NCBI RefSeq assembly: GCF_000686725.1
Contig: NZ_KK366007.1
Span: 478,323 to 542,322, forward strand
Reading direction: 5' to 3'
Length of the DNA stretch: 64,000 bases
Origin: Clostridium akagii DSM 12554
GTDB lineage: Bacteria > Bacillota > Clostridia > Clostridiales > Clostridiaceae
The notes beneath the pieces were generated by a model. That model was not told the DNA's origin. It did no database searches and saw nothing but the letters and a program-made list of their open reading frames with translations. The translations under genes and the position numbers were made by a program. Positions within the stretch are counted from its first letter, which is position 1. Each line of letters starts with the position of its first letter. This document shows, piece after piece, positions 17,672-26,403 of the stretch.

Positions 17672-20600
17672 ATGAGACCACTTAAGCTAATTATGTCTGC
17701 TTTTGGACCTTATGCAAGTGTTGAAGAAATAGATTTCACTAAACTTCAAGGCAAAAATATATTTGTTATTTCTGGTCCCACTGGTGCGGGGAAAACTACT
17801 ATATTTGATGCTATAAGTTATGCTATATATGGAGAAGCTAGTGGTTCAGATAGAAAACAAGAAAACTTTAGAAGTGATTTCGCAAGTGATGATGTTTTAA
17901 CTTATGTTGAACTCCTATTTGAACTTCATGGAAAAAGTTATTATATAAAAAGGATACCCAATCAAAAGAAAAAAAAAGCAAGAGGGAATGGTTATACTGA
18001 GCAGAAATCAGATGCAGAATTTAAAGATATAGCTGAAGGAAAAATCATAAGTGGTGTAAAAGATGTGGATACCAAGGTAATTCAGGTTATGGGTATAAAT
18101 TATAGACAGTTTAAGCAACTTGTAATGCTTCCACAGGGAGAATTTAAAGAACTTTTAATTGCAGATAGTAAGTCCAAAGGTGAGATTTTAGGAAAAATTT
18201 TTAATACAGATGAGTTCTTGAAAATTCAATACAAATTGGATGATATGGCTAAAAAGCTTTTTTATGAAGTAGATGGATTTAAAAAAAGTAGAATTACAAA
18301 TATTCAAAATATTAACAGCGGAGATAATGGGAACCTTAGAGATATAGTAACTTCGGATAGTATAAATACTTTGCAAGCATTGGAAGAATTAAAACATTAT
18401 ATTATAGAAGATAAGATCTATAAAAAAACTATGGACAAAGAGCTTGAAGTTATGCAAGAGTCTGTGGATAAAATTAAAGATGAAATCACCTTGGGAATTC
18501 AAATAAATCAAAATTTTATGGCAAAAGATTTAATTGAACAAGAAAAAAGTGTATTGGAAGCTAAAAAAGAAAGTGTGAATTTAAAAATACAGTCTCTTAA
18601 AAATGCAAAGAATGCGAGAAGTATAAAATCAGAAGAAGAGCTATTTTTTAGTAATGGAAAAGCAGTTAAGGATAGAGAAAAGACAAAATTATTGATAAAA
18701 GACAGTATTAAAGATAAACAAAAGGATTTAAAAATATCAAAAGATAATTATGAAAAAGAGCAGGGAAAAAGTGAAGAAGGAAATAGAATTTTAAGTGAAC
18801 TTACTATTTTTAAAGGATATTATGATAAAGTAGCTAGTTATGAAGAAAAAAAATCAAGGATAAATGTATTAGAAAGGAATTTAAACAACTGTGAAACACA
18901 AAAAAATACCATTAAGATTGATATTGAAAATAGAGAAAAGGTGAGTCAGCATAGTTTTCTTGAAATTGAAAAATCACGTAAAGCTGCACTAGAATTTCTA
19001 AAACTTTCCTCTGAACTAGAGGGTATAAAAAATACATATAGTGGATTAAATAAGCTTTTACTTGAGCTAGAGAAATTGGATGGGATAAGAGAAAAATACA
19101 TAAATGCTAATAGGGAGAATAAAAAATATGGGCTACTTTATGACCATGAAAAAAAAGAATATGATAAGTTTCAATGGGATTTTATAAGAGGTTTTGCAGG
19201 GAAATTAGCTGAAGACTTAAAAGAAGGAGAACCTTGTCCTGTTTGTGGTTCAATTCATCACACTAAAAAGGCAAAAAATGTTGCTGTAACATTATCCGAG
19301 GAAGATTTAAAGCTTAAATCAGAAAATTTAGAAATAACTTTAAAAAGTTTCAATGATAACAGTAAAAGTCTAGAACGATTTAAAGTAGAGGGTGAAGCAC
19401 AGAAAAGTGTAGTGGATAATGCTAAAGATGAACTTGCAGTGAGTTATGATAGTAAACTTTGCACGCTACAAAAAACGGAACTAACAGCATTTGTTAGAAA
19501 AAGTATTGTGAATATTAAAAATCAAATTAATGAAATGAATAAGAGATATAAAGAACTTGATCAGCAGCAAAAACTTGTGGATAAATTACAGCTAGATTAT
19601 GAAGCCAACAACAAAAATTTGGTGGAACATAGAACAAGTTTAGAAAAAATAAATATTAATTACACTGAAATTTATGGAGAAGTTCAAGGCGAAAAAAGGG
19701 TAATACTAGAACTTGAAAATGAGCTCCCTGAAAATATAAGAACCAAAGAAAGTCTGAAATTAAAAATAGAATCACTTACAAAAGAGCATAATGACATTAC
19801 TAAAGCTCTTGAGAATGCACAAAAGGAACTTGAAAATTGTAAGATTCAGCATTCAAATCTTTTAAGAGATTTAGCAATTAGTGAAATTGAATTGAAAAAT
19901 GCTAATTTGGAATGGGAAAACTCTAAAATTAATTTTGATAAAAAAATAAAACTAGCTGGATTTATGCATATGGAAAGTTTTTTAAGCAGTAAGTTATCAG
20001 AAGAAAACATTGAAAATTTAGAAAATGAAATAAAGGAATATAACGAAAAAGTTAAATCAAATGAGGATAGATATAAAGATATACTTATAAGGTTAAATGA
20101 AAAAAATATAGTAGATATTGATGAATTAAATGAAAAACTAAAAGTTAGAAACTATGAAAAACAGAAAATTTATGAAATTAATACTAAATTGTTTTCAAGA
20201 ATAGAACATAATGAAAGCATTCTAAAAAATATTTTAACAATTAATGACCATATAGAAAAAATTGAGAATCAATACAGAAATATAGGGGAACTAAGCAATG
20301 TAGCAAATGGTAAAAATACAGAAAAACTAACCTTTGAAAGATATGTGTTAGCTTCATATTTTGATCAGATTATAGATGCTGCTAACATGAGATTTTCAAA
20401 GATGACAGCTAATAGATATGAAATGAGCAGGATAAAGGCAAAAGGTAAGGGAGCAGCACAAAGTGGACTTGAAATTGAAGTGTTTGATAACTATACAGGA
20501 AGGTATAGACATATTAAAACATTATCAGGAGGGGAAAGCTTTAAAGCATCACTAAGCCTAGCACTTGGACTAAGTGACGTTGTGCAGAGTTATGCTGGTG

Positions 20601-20815
20601 GCATAAGCCTAGACACAATGTTTATTGATGAAGGATTTGGAACGTTGGACACAGAGTCATTGGATAATGCCATACAATGTCTAATCAATCTTCAAAATAC
20701 AGGTAGACTTGTAGGAATAATATCCCACGTGCAGGAACTTAAGGATAGGATTGATGCTAGACTTGAAATTGAAACAGATTCACAAGGTAGCACCACCAGA
20801 TTTATTGTTAAATAA
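17672..20815 (+). CDS. sbcC: Exonuclease SbcC (Rad50-type SMC ATPase)
   Basis: 1047 residues. The Walker A motif GPTGAGKTTIFDAISYAIYGEASG is at the N-terminus, two long coiled coils flank the zinc-hook CPVCG (about residue 530), and the C-terminal lobe has the signature LSGGESFKASLSLALGLSDVVQ and Walker B DTMFIDEGFGTLD. It is the ATPase partner of SbcD in the DNA end-processing complex. Confidence 0.97.
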   Translation: MRPLKLIMSAFGPYASVEEIDFTKLQGKNIFVISGPTGAGKTTIFDAISYAIYGEASGSDRKQENFRSDFASDDVLTYVELLFELHGKSYYIKRIPNQKKKKARGNGYTEQKSDAEFKDIAEGKIISGVKDVDTKVIQVMGINYRQFKQLVMLPQGEFKELLIADSKSKGEILGKIFNTDEFLKIQYKLDDMAKKLFYEVDGFKKSRITNIQNINSGDNGNLRDIVTSDSINTLQALEELKHYIIEDKIYKKTMDKELEVMQESVDKIKDEITLGIQINQNFMAKDLIEQEKSVLEAKKESVNLKIQSLKNAKNARSIKSEEELFFSNGKAVKDREKTKLLIKDSIKDKQKDLKISKDNYEKEQGKSEEGNRILSELTIFKGYYDKVASYEEKKSRINVLERNLNNCETQKNTIKIDIENREKVSQHSFLEIEKSRKAALEFLKLSSELEGIKNTYSGLNKLLLELEKLDGIREKYINANRENKKYGLLYDHEKKEYDKFQWDFIRGFAGKLAEDLKEGEPCPVCGSIHHTKKAKNVAVTLSEEDLKLKSENLEITLKSFNDNSKSLERFKVEGEAQKSVVDNAKDELAVSYDSKLCTLQKTELTAFVRKSIVNIKNQINEMNKRYKELDQQQKLVDKLQLDYEANNKNLVEHRTSLEKININYTEIYGEVQGEKRVILELENELPENIRTKESLKLKIESLTKEHNDITKALENAQKELENCKIQHSNLLRDLAISEIELKNANLEWENSKINFDKKIKLAGFMHMESFLSSKLSEENIENLENEIKEYNEKVKSNEDRYKDILIRLNEKNIVDIDELNEKLKVRNYEKQKIYEINTKLFSRIEHNESILKNILTINDHIEKIENQYRNIGELSNVANGKNTEKLTFERYVLASYFDQIIDAANMRFSKMTANRYEMSRIKAKGKGAAQSGLEIEVFDNYTGRYRHIKTLSGGESFKASLSLALGLSDVVQSYAGGISLDTMFIDEGFGTLDTESLDNAIQCLINLQNTGRLVGIISHVQELKDRIDARLEIETDSQGSTTRFIVK

Positions 20816-20823
20816 GTCATTAT

Positions 20824-20876
20824 CAAAGAAATAACAAGTCAGTATCCTCAGAATCTTTGACTTGCTATTTCTTTTC
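20824..20876 (+). terminator. Terminator of sbcDC
   Basis: A 17 bp stem (AAAGAAATAACAAGTCA and its complement) with a short loop and a T-run. Confidence 0.75.
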
Positions 20877-20941
20877 AGATGCCTAAATTTGAAGGATATA
20901 ACTTTTTAAAACTAAAGAGAGCATATAAAAAGTTATATCCA

Positions 20942-21496
20942 TTATTTTTGATTTTTTAGCCATTCAGGATATAATATACCGTAAAGATACATATCAAACT
21001 TTTTACCGTCTCTTTGAACAAATTCTCTATAAGAACCTTCACGGGTAAAACCAACTTTTTCATAAAGTGCAATTGCTGGTTCATTGTAACTTAAAACATT
21101 AAGCTGTATTCTATGAAGGTTTAGCTCATGGAAGCCAAATTGTAAAATTAGATTCATAGCTTCGGTTCCATAACCCTTACCCCTGGCATCTTTTGCACCA
21201 ATACCAATGGAAAGATTTCCTACTTTGTTATTCCAAGAAATATCGTTTAAATCAATGTAGCCAATAAAACTATCATTATCAATAGGTCTTATAGCAAACA
21301 TATAGTTTTCATTTGATTCCTGTCTGTTTCTTATCCAAGTACTTATATGCCGTTCACTATATGGATAGCTGGGCATAGTATCAAATAATCTTAAGGAATG
21401 AGCATCTTCATACCAAGTAGTTATATCTATTATGTCTGAATCTCTTAATGAGGTTAATCTTATTTTGTTACCTTTTAATAATCCGTTAATAAGCAT
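20942..21496 (-). CDS. RimJ/RimL-type GNAT acetyltransferase
   Basis: A 184-residue GNAT protein with IGIGAKDARGKGYGTEAMNLILQFGFHELNLHRIQLNVLSYNEPAIALYEKVGFTREG-type motifs, read here in parts as the acetyl-CoA loop GKGYGTEA and the terminal strand YEKVGFTREG. The family acetylates N-termini of ribosomal proteins or small amines; the substrate is not known. Isolated gene. Confidence 0.88.
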   Translation of the reverse strand: MLINGLLKGNKIRLTSLRDSDIIDITTWYEDAHSLRLFDTMPSYPYSERHISTWIRNRQESNENYMFAIRPIDNDSFIGYIDLNDISWNNKVGNLSIGIGAKDARGKGYGTEAMNLILQFGFHELNLHRIQLNVLSYNEPAIALYEKVGFTREGSYREFVQRDGKKFDMYLYGILYPEWLKNQK

Positions 21497-21688
21497 ATAA
21501 TCATCCCCGAACTTGTATATATTTTTAAGTTAATATTAAGTATTTATAGGTTGTTTGTCAATGAAGAAAAGTTGAGTTACAAGCAAAAAACGTTTATAAT
21601 TAGCATATTATATTAAATGACGGTAAAAAACTATTACTGATAAATAAGAATATATGAGAAGTTATAAGTAAATAAGGAGGAATTTTAC

Positions 21689-22612
21689 ATGAAAGTAATG
21701 GTGACTGGAGGAGCTGGATTTATCAGTTCACATATAGTTGACTTGTTAATAGAAAATAATTATGAGATATGCATAATTGATAGCCTAGAACATGGGAATA
21801 CTGAAAATATAAATAAGAAGGCTAAATTTTATAAAATGGACATAAGAGATCCTGGAATAACTGAGGTGTTTATTAAGGAAAAACCAGATTTTGTAATTCA
21901 TAATGCGGCTCAGATAAGTGTTCCTGCATCAGTTGACGATCCTATGAATGATGCAAGTATAAATATTTTAGGAACAATAAATATACTTGAAGCATCAAGA
22001 AAAGCTAATGTAAAAAAAATCATATATCCAGCTTCAGCAGCTATTTTTGGTGAACCATCTTACTTACCAATCGATGAGCAGCACCCTTTAGAAATGTTAT
22101 CAGGTTATGGAATAACCAAACATACTGTGGAACATTATTTAAAGGTGTACAAATCATTATATAATATTGATTTCGTTGTACTAAGATGTTCTAATATCTA
22201 TGGTCCAAGACAAGATTCATCAGGTGAGGGTGGAGTAGTTGCTATATTTTGTGAAAAACTTCTAAATGATGAAATCCCTTGTATATATGGTGATGGTGAG
22301 CAAATAAGAGATTTTGTATATGTTAAAGATGTGGCCGATGCATATTTGATGTCACTAAAATCCAATATTAATGGAATTTATAATGTAGCTACTAACACAA
22401 AGATAAGTATAAACGAGCTTTATAAAGAGATAAATGTTATTTTACATAAGAATATTGTTTGTACATATGCACCAGAACGAAGAGGTGACATAAGAGAAAG
22501 TTATATGAGTTATGATAAAATAAATAAAAAAATTGGTTGGGAGCCGGAAACAAATTTGACAAAGGGACTTCAAGAAACTTTAAATTATTACAAAAATAAG
22601 CTTTCTAGATAA
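21689..22612 (+). CDS. NAD-dependent epimerase/dehydratase (UDP-glucose 4-epimerase-like)
   Basis: A 307-residue extended short-chain dehydrogenase. The N-terminal TGGAGFISSHIVDLL is the dinucleotide-binding motif; the third glycine is replaced by serine (usually GGAGFIGSH). The catalytic tyrosine-lysine pair is in SGYGITK, and GEGGVVAIFCEKLL and GDGEQIRDFVYVKDVADAY are the sugar-nucleotide part. It probably makes a sugar nucleotide for cell-surface polymers. It stands alone with an AAGGAGG site and its own terminator. Confidence 0.88.
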   Translation: MKVMVTGGAGFISSHIVDLLIENNYEICIIDSLEHGNTENINKKAKFYKMDIRDPGITEVFIKEKPDFVIHNAAQISVPASVDDPMNDASINILGTINILEASRKANVKKIIYPASAAIFGEPSYLPIDEQHPLEMLSGYGITKHTVEHYLKVYKSLYNIDFVVLRCSNIYGPRQDSSGEGGVVAIFCEKLLNDEIPCIYGDGEQIRDFVYVKDVADAYLMSLKSNINGIYNVATNTKISINELYKEINVILHKNIVCTYAPERRGDIRESYMSYDKINKKIGWEPETNLTKGLQETLNYYKNKLSR

Positions 22613-22640
22613 AAAATAATATAAACAGAGCTGTACAATT

Positions 22641-22692
22641 AAAAGTGAACTGTTTTACGCATATTTTTGTGGCGTAAAATAGTTCACTTTGT
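22641..22692. terminator. Bidirectional terminator
   Basis: A 17 bp stem (AAAGTGAACTGTTTTACGC and complement with one mismatch) between the convergent epimerase gene and the next minus-strand gene. Confidence 0.8.
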
Positions 22693-22705
22693 TTATTAAT
22701 AATCT

Positions 22706-23044
22706 TTAAAAAAAGAAAGAATTGTTAAAACTAATACCACCGAGTAAAAGTAAAAGTCCTGCTGCTGCAACTAAGGATCCAAAAGTGCTATTTACATGAC
22801 CAACATACTTACGGTTTCTATCATAAACTCTATATTGGTTTAGATTTAGGTATCCAATAGGATATCCTAAGCTGCTATATACAACATTATTATCAACATA
22901 ACCTGCTAATTGTCCATTAGTATAATAAAAGCCAGCACCATAAATAAAACCTAATTGTTTGTTTTTTCGGCAATAAATCTTGTTTCCCCTCAAATATCCG
23001 CAGGTTGAATTTTTATTATCATAAATTCTCTCCAATGAATTCAC
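22706..23044 (-). CDS. Hypothetical protein with short GY/NKxIY repeats
   Basis: 112 residues. Residues 5-90 hold four or five copies of a ~20-residue pattern (…Y..N…GY..GN.IY), reminiscent of small beta-flower proteins built from such repeats. A hydrophobic C-terminal segment (LVAAAGLLLLLGGI) could anchor it to a membrane. AAAGGAG precedes the ATG. Function unknown; the fold suggestion is tentative. Confidence 0.65.
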   Translation of the reverse strand: MNSLERIYDNKNSTCGYLRGNKIYCRKNKQLGFIYGAGFYYTNGQLAGYVDNNVVYSSLGYPIGYLNLNQYRVYDRNRKYVGHVNSTFGSLVAAAGLLLLLGGISFNNSFFF

Positions 23045-23194
23045 ACTCCTTTGTTAAAGTATTTTCTTATCCAATAATAATATATGCTGATTTTTATTTC
23101 ATGGCATTGATTTTAATCTAACATATTTTCTAAAATGAATAATAAAGAGCAAAAAGCACATGATAATTATAAAAAAACAGCACGAGGTGGAAAT

Positions 23195-24487
23195 ATGAAG
23201 TACAAAAGACTAACAGCTATTGTTTTAATTACTATTATTTCAATAAATGTGTTTGCAGGTTGCTCTCAAAGTAAAAGTACAGCAAAAAACAAAGAAAAAA
23301 CAGCTAATAAGGATTTACGAGGGAATATAGAAATTTCAGTTTCAAGGGATAAGTTTGGAGATTATATCCAAGGTGATATAATTTCAAGTTTCAAAAAGAA
23401 ATATCCGGATATTCAAGTAAATATAAGCAATATTGGTGATATAGACTCTAGAGTAAACTCTGGAAAAACACCGGACATATATATTGGAGATAAACTATAT
23501 GAGGCAACAAAATATGGAGAAATGGGAAAACTTATTGATTTTGAGAAGTTAAAAGGTTTTAAGGATTTATCTAGCAAGATTCAGAAAAAATATATTACAA
23601 AAAAGCAAAATAATAATAACATATATTCTATACCATGGTTTGTAACTACAGAACTTATGGCATATAACAAAGCCCTTCTAAGAGAGGCTGGGCTAGACGA
23701 AAACAAGCCACCTAAGACATTTGATGAATTGTTAAATTATGCAGACAAAATATATAGATTACCGAGCCGAGTAGATGGAAGTAAAGTATATGGAATAGGC
23801 ACAGATGCAGATTTCAAGGCAGAGGCGATTTTGAATTGGCAGACAATAAGTCCTATTTATTATAATATGAATAACAGTAAGTACAGACTTTATAACAATA
23901 CTGGAACGGACATAGTTTTTGACAAACCTGAGGCAAAACTTGCGGAAGTATTTGGACTTTTGTCTAGTGTACAAAGCCTCGGAACTACTGATTTAAAGAA
24001 TACTAATTTGAATAATGTAGGAATCTGGTTACAATATGGAGATGAACAAAATACAACAAATAAAGAAATAGGTATTGATAGTATTCCAGTAAATCAAGCA
24101 GGAGGGGAATCTTATTCAACTTTAAAAAGCAAAAATATTATGATATTTAAAAGTGATAAAAATAGAGAAGATATAGCCTGGGAATTTGTACAATACATTA
24201 TGGGAGAAGAAAAAAATTTGGAGGCTTGCAAAACTCTTAAAGAATTACCGGTTTTATCAAATCTGATGAAAAATAAATACTTTAACTCAGGGATTAATAA
24301 AAAATATATTAAGCAGTTAGATAATTCAGTGCCATTAGAATCATTTATATCAATTGACAAGGTTACATTAAGTATTCAGAAAAATTATATTGATTACTAT
24401 ATGTCAAAAAATAAAATAACCCCACAGTCTGCAATAAAAAAGGCAGCGGGGGAATCTAGAAATATAATTAAAAATACAGGAGAATAA
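23195..24487 (+). CDS. Extracellular solute-binding lipoprotein of an ABC transporter
   Basis: 430 residues. The signal peptide ends in the lipobox VFAGC, so it should be a lipoprotein on the outer face of the membrane. The rest is a family 1 (sugar-type) binding protein with IPWFVTTELMAYNKALLREAG and PKTFDELLNYADK. No permease or ATPase genes are adjacent, so it is an orphan binding protein. The ATG at 23195 with GAGGTGG 5 bases upstream is used rather than the ATG at 23135. Confidence 0.88.
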   Translation: MKYKRLTAIVLITIISINVFAGCSQSKSTAKNKEKTANKDLRGNIEISVSRDKFGDYIQGDIISSFKKKYPDIQVNISNIGDIDSRVNSGKTPDIYIGDKLYEATKYGEMGKLIDFEKLKGFKDLSSKIQKKYITKKQNNNNIYSIPWFVTTELMAYNKALLREAGLDENKPPKTFDELLNYADKIYRLPSRVDGSKVYGIGTDADFKAEAILNWQTISPIYYNMNNSKYRLYNNTGTDIVFDKPEAKLAEVFGLLSSVQSLGTTDLKNTNLNNVGIWLQYGDEQNTTNKEIGIDSIPVNQAGGESYSTLKSKNIMIFKSDKNREDIAWEFVQYIMGEEKNLEACKTLKELPVLSNLMKNKYFNSGINKKYIKQLDNSVPLESFISIDKVTLSIQKNYIDYYMSKNKITPQSAIKKAAGESRNIIKNTGE

Positions 24488-24506
24488 TTACCATTTAATT
24501 TTGAAA

Positions 24507-25184
24507 TTATTCAAATGGTAACATATTCAGGGCATTGTATAACTCATGATTTATGTCATGGGTTATAGTTAAATGGTTATCAAGTTCATATTGTATAACT
24601 GATTTTTTTAAGCAATCACCATAAATACCATCTAAATTATAAGGGTAATAACCTTTGTTTTTTAAGACTCGCTGAACCTCCAATACGTCTGTACCAGTAT
24701 TCCCTGGGGATAAGGTTCTAAAATGGTTATATTGAAGACCATAGGCACCACCATATATTATTACTACAGTACCAGGACTTACTCTATCATATAAATCTTC
24801 AGCATCGCCATTGTTCATTCTAATACAGCCCATAGAAGCTGGAGTACCAATGGAGCTAGGATTGCTAGTTCCGTGTATTCCATAATTGCCCCAAGGTACA
24901 TTAAGACCCATCCATCGTGTTCCAAAAGCGTTTGACCAGGCACCTTTATCTATTATTTTCCATGTACCAATGGGAGAGGGAGTTTTATTTTTACCAGATG
25001 CAATTGGATAGGATTTTATTATTTTTTTAGAATTACTTTTAATTAAAAAAAGGCATCTTTCATTTAAATCTATCAATATCACATAGGGTTTTTCATAATT
25101 AGTATTAAGGTTAACTGCAAATGTTAAATTATAATTTATAAATAAAAAAATTATGGTAAATATAATTGTGTTTTTTACATGCAA
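24507..25184 (-). CDS. L,D-transpeptidase (YkuD) with peptidoglycan-binding domain
   Basis: About 225 residues: an N-terminal signal/anchor segment, a YkuD domain with HGTSNPSSIGTPASMGCIRM carrying the catalytic His and Cys, then a C-terminal PG-binding domain (GTDVLEVQRVLKNKGYYPYNLDG). It cross-links or modifies peptidoglycan outside the membrane. The TTG at 25184 is chosen because GAGGTG lies 6 bases upstream; GTG at 25193 overlaps that site. Confidence 0.88.
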   Translation of the reverse strand: MHVKNTIIFTIIFLFINYNLTFAVNLNTNYEKPYVILIDLNERCLFLIKSNSKKIIKSYPIASGKNKTPSPIGTWKIIDKGAWSNAFGTRWMGLNVPWGNYGIHGTSNPSSIGTPASMGCIRMNNGDAEDLYDRVSPGTVVIIYGGAYGLQYNHFRTLSPGNTGTDVLEVQRVLKNKGYYPYNLDGIYGDCLKKSVIQYELDNHLTITHDINHELYNALNMLPFE

Positions 25185-25317
25185 GGGAAACACCTCTTTA
25201 AAATATAAATAATTAATAAGGTATATTTATAAATGACAAGTAACAGAATTCTAGCCTATTTGTTTAATATGCCCTATTATTGTCTCCATAGCCCTTCATA
25301 AATATGCAGCTAAAAAA

Positions 25318-25362
25318 GTTAATGCCTTAGAATGATTTAATATATCATTCTAAGGCATTAAC
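25318..25362 (-). terminator. Terminator of the SleB-like gene
   Basis: A 19 bp perfect stem (GTTAATGCCTTAGAATGAT and complement) past the stop of the minus-strand hydrolase gene at 25398. Confidence 0.75.
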
Positions 25363-25397
25363 TTAGCTTGAAATTTGAAACTTGTCATTTTGAAAAA

Positions 25398-26033
25398 CTA
25401 TCTGTAAGAAAAAATCATTTTATCTATAGTAAGAGCTACTGGCTTAGCTCTAAGCCATGCATTTGTTGCAGAATCATCAAAATAATATAGAGCGCCATTA
25501 GTTGGATCCACACCACTTAAGGCATCTTTAGCAGCACTTAAAGCACTTGAGTCAGCGGGTTCATTTATAGCCCCATTTAATACTGGTGTAAATTGATAAT
25601 ATGGACCATCTTTTTCATAAATCACATTAGTAATTGTTTTAGGGAACAGAGGACTTTTAAGTCTGTTCATAATTACAGCACCAACAGCAACTTGTGCATT
25701 GTATGGTTCACCTTGAGACTCAGAGTGGATAAGCCTTGCAAGAAGATCCACATCACTTTGAGTATATGTTTGTGTAGTCTTAGTAGTTGTGTTTTGAGAT
25801 GGTACACTAATTGTTTGTCCAGCGAAAATAAGGCTTGTCTTAATATTGTTAGTTGTTTGTAACCAAGCAATTGATGTATGAAATTTTTGTGAAATTTTAT
25901 AAAGACTGTCACCAGATTGTATCTTATAAGTAGAAACAGATACATTAGAAGTAGCTGCGTGTGCGGTTGTTGATACCATTAATGATATACCTACTGCGAA
26001 TAAGATGGTTCTGAATTTTTTGAACTTTAGCAT
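25398..26033 (-). CDS. LysM-containing spore cortex-lytic enzyme, SleB/CwlJ family
   Basis: 212 residues. A signal peptide (cleavage near AHA-A) is followed by one LysM domain (YKIQSGDSLYKISQKFH) and a hydrolase_2 domain starting DLLARLIHSESQGEPYNAQVAVGAVIMNRL. The family hydrolyses spore cortex peptidoglycan during germination (lytic transglycosylase). The ATG at 26033 has AGGAGG 7 bases upstream and is preferred to the far upstream ATG at 26150. Compared with classical SleB it has LysM instead of the usual PG-binding domain. Confidence 0.88.
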   Translation of the reverse strand: MLKFKKFRTILFAVGISLMVSTTAHAATSNVSVSTYKIQSGDSLYKISQKFHTSIAWLQTTNNIKTSLIFAGQTISVPSQNTTTKTTQTYTQSDVDLLARLIHSESQGEPYNAQVAVGAVIMNRLKSPLFPKTITNVIYEKDGPYYQFTPVLNGAINEPADSSALSAAKDALSGVDPTNGALYYFDDSATNAWLRAKPVALTIDKMIFSYR

Positions 26034-26265
26034 AAATATGCCTCCTAATTTTTTTTGGGGTAAGCCAATGTAGTTTAGATAGGCTTGTTTAAGCATCTGA
26101 CATTTATTTTCTTTTAGATGACTTAGTGTACAGTGTAACAGAGAGTACATAGCAAAGCTACATGAATTATTTGGTAAGTATCATAGGACAATAACTTATG
26201 GAAAATTTATACAACAATATAGAATTACATTAATTAGGTAGTTGATTATATTTTTGCTATTTATA

Positions 26266-26294
26266 TTGACTTGTATTCCATAAAATACTAAAAT
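26266..26294 (+). promoter_or_regulatory. Sigma-A-type promoter of htpG
   Basis: TTGACT, 17 bases, TAAAAT, about 110 bases before the htpG ATG. No CIRCE element was seen nearby. Confidence 0.6.
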
Positions 26295-26403
26295 ATCTTA
26301 TGTAGGAAGATTTAGTTACAGTTCATTATTTTAGGTAATCTAAAACTTACTTTAGCGTGTTTAAATAAAAAAATATTATAAAGAAACTCTAGGAGGAATT
26401 TAT

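Noticed and set aside
26151-26403. A CIRCE heat-shock operator before htpG
   Set aside because: No TTAGCACTC-N9-GAGTGCTAA-like inverted repeat was found; only a sigma-A-type promoter.
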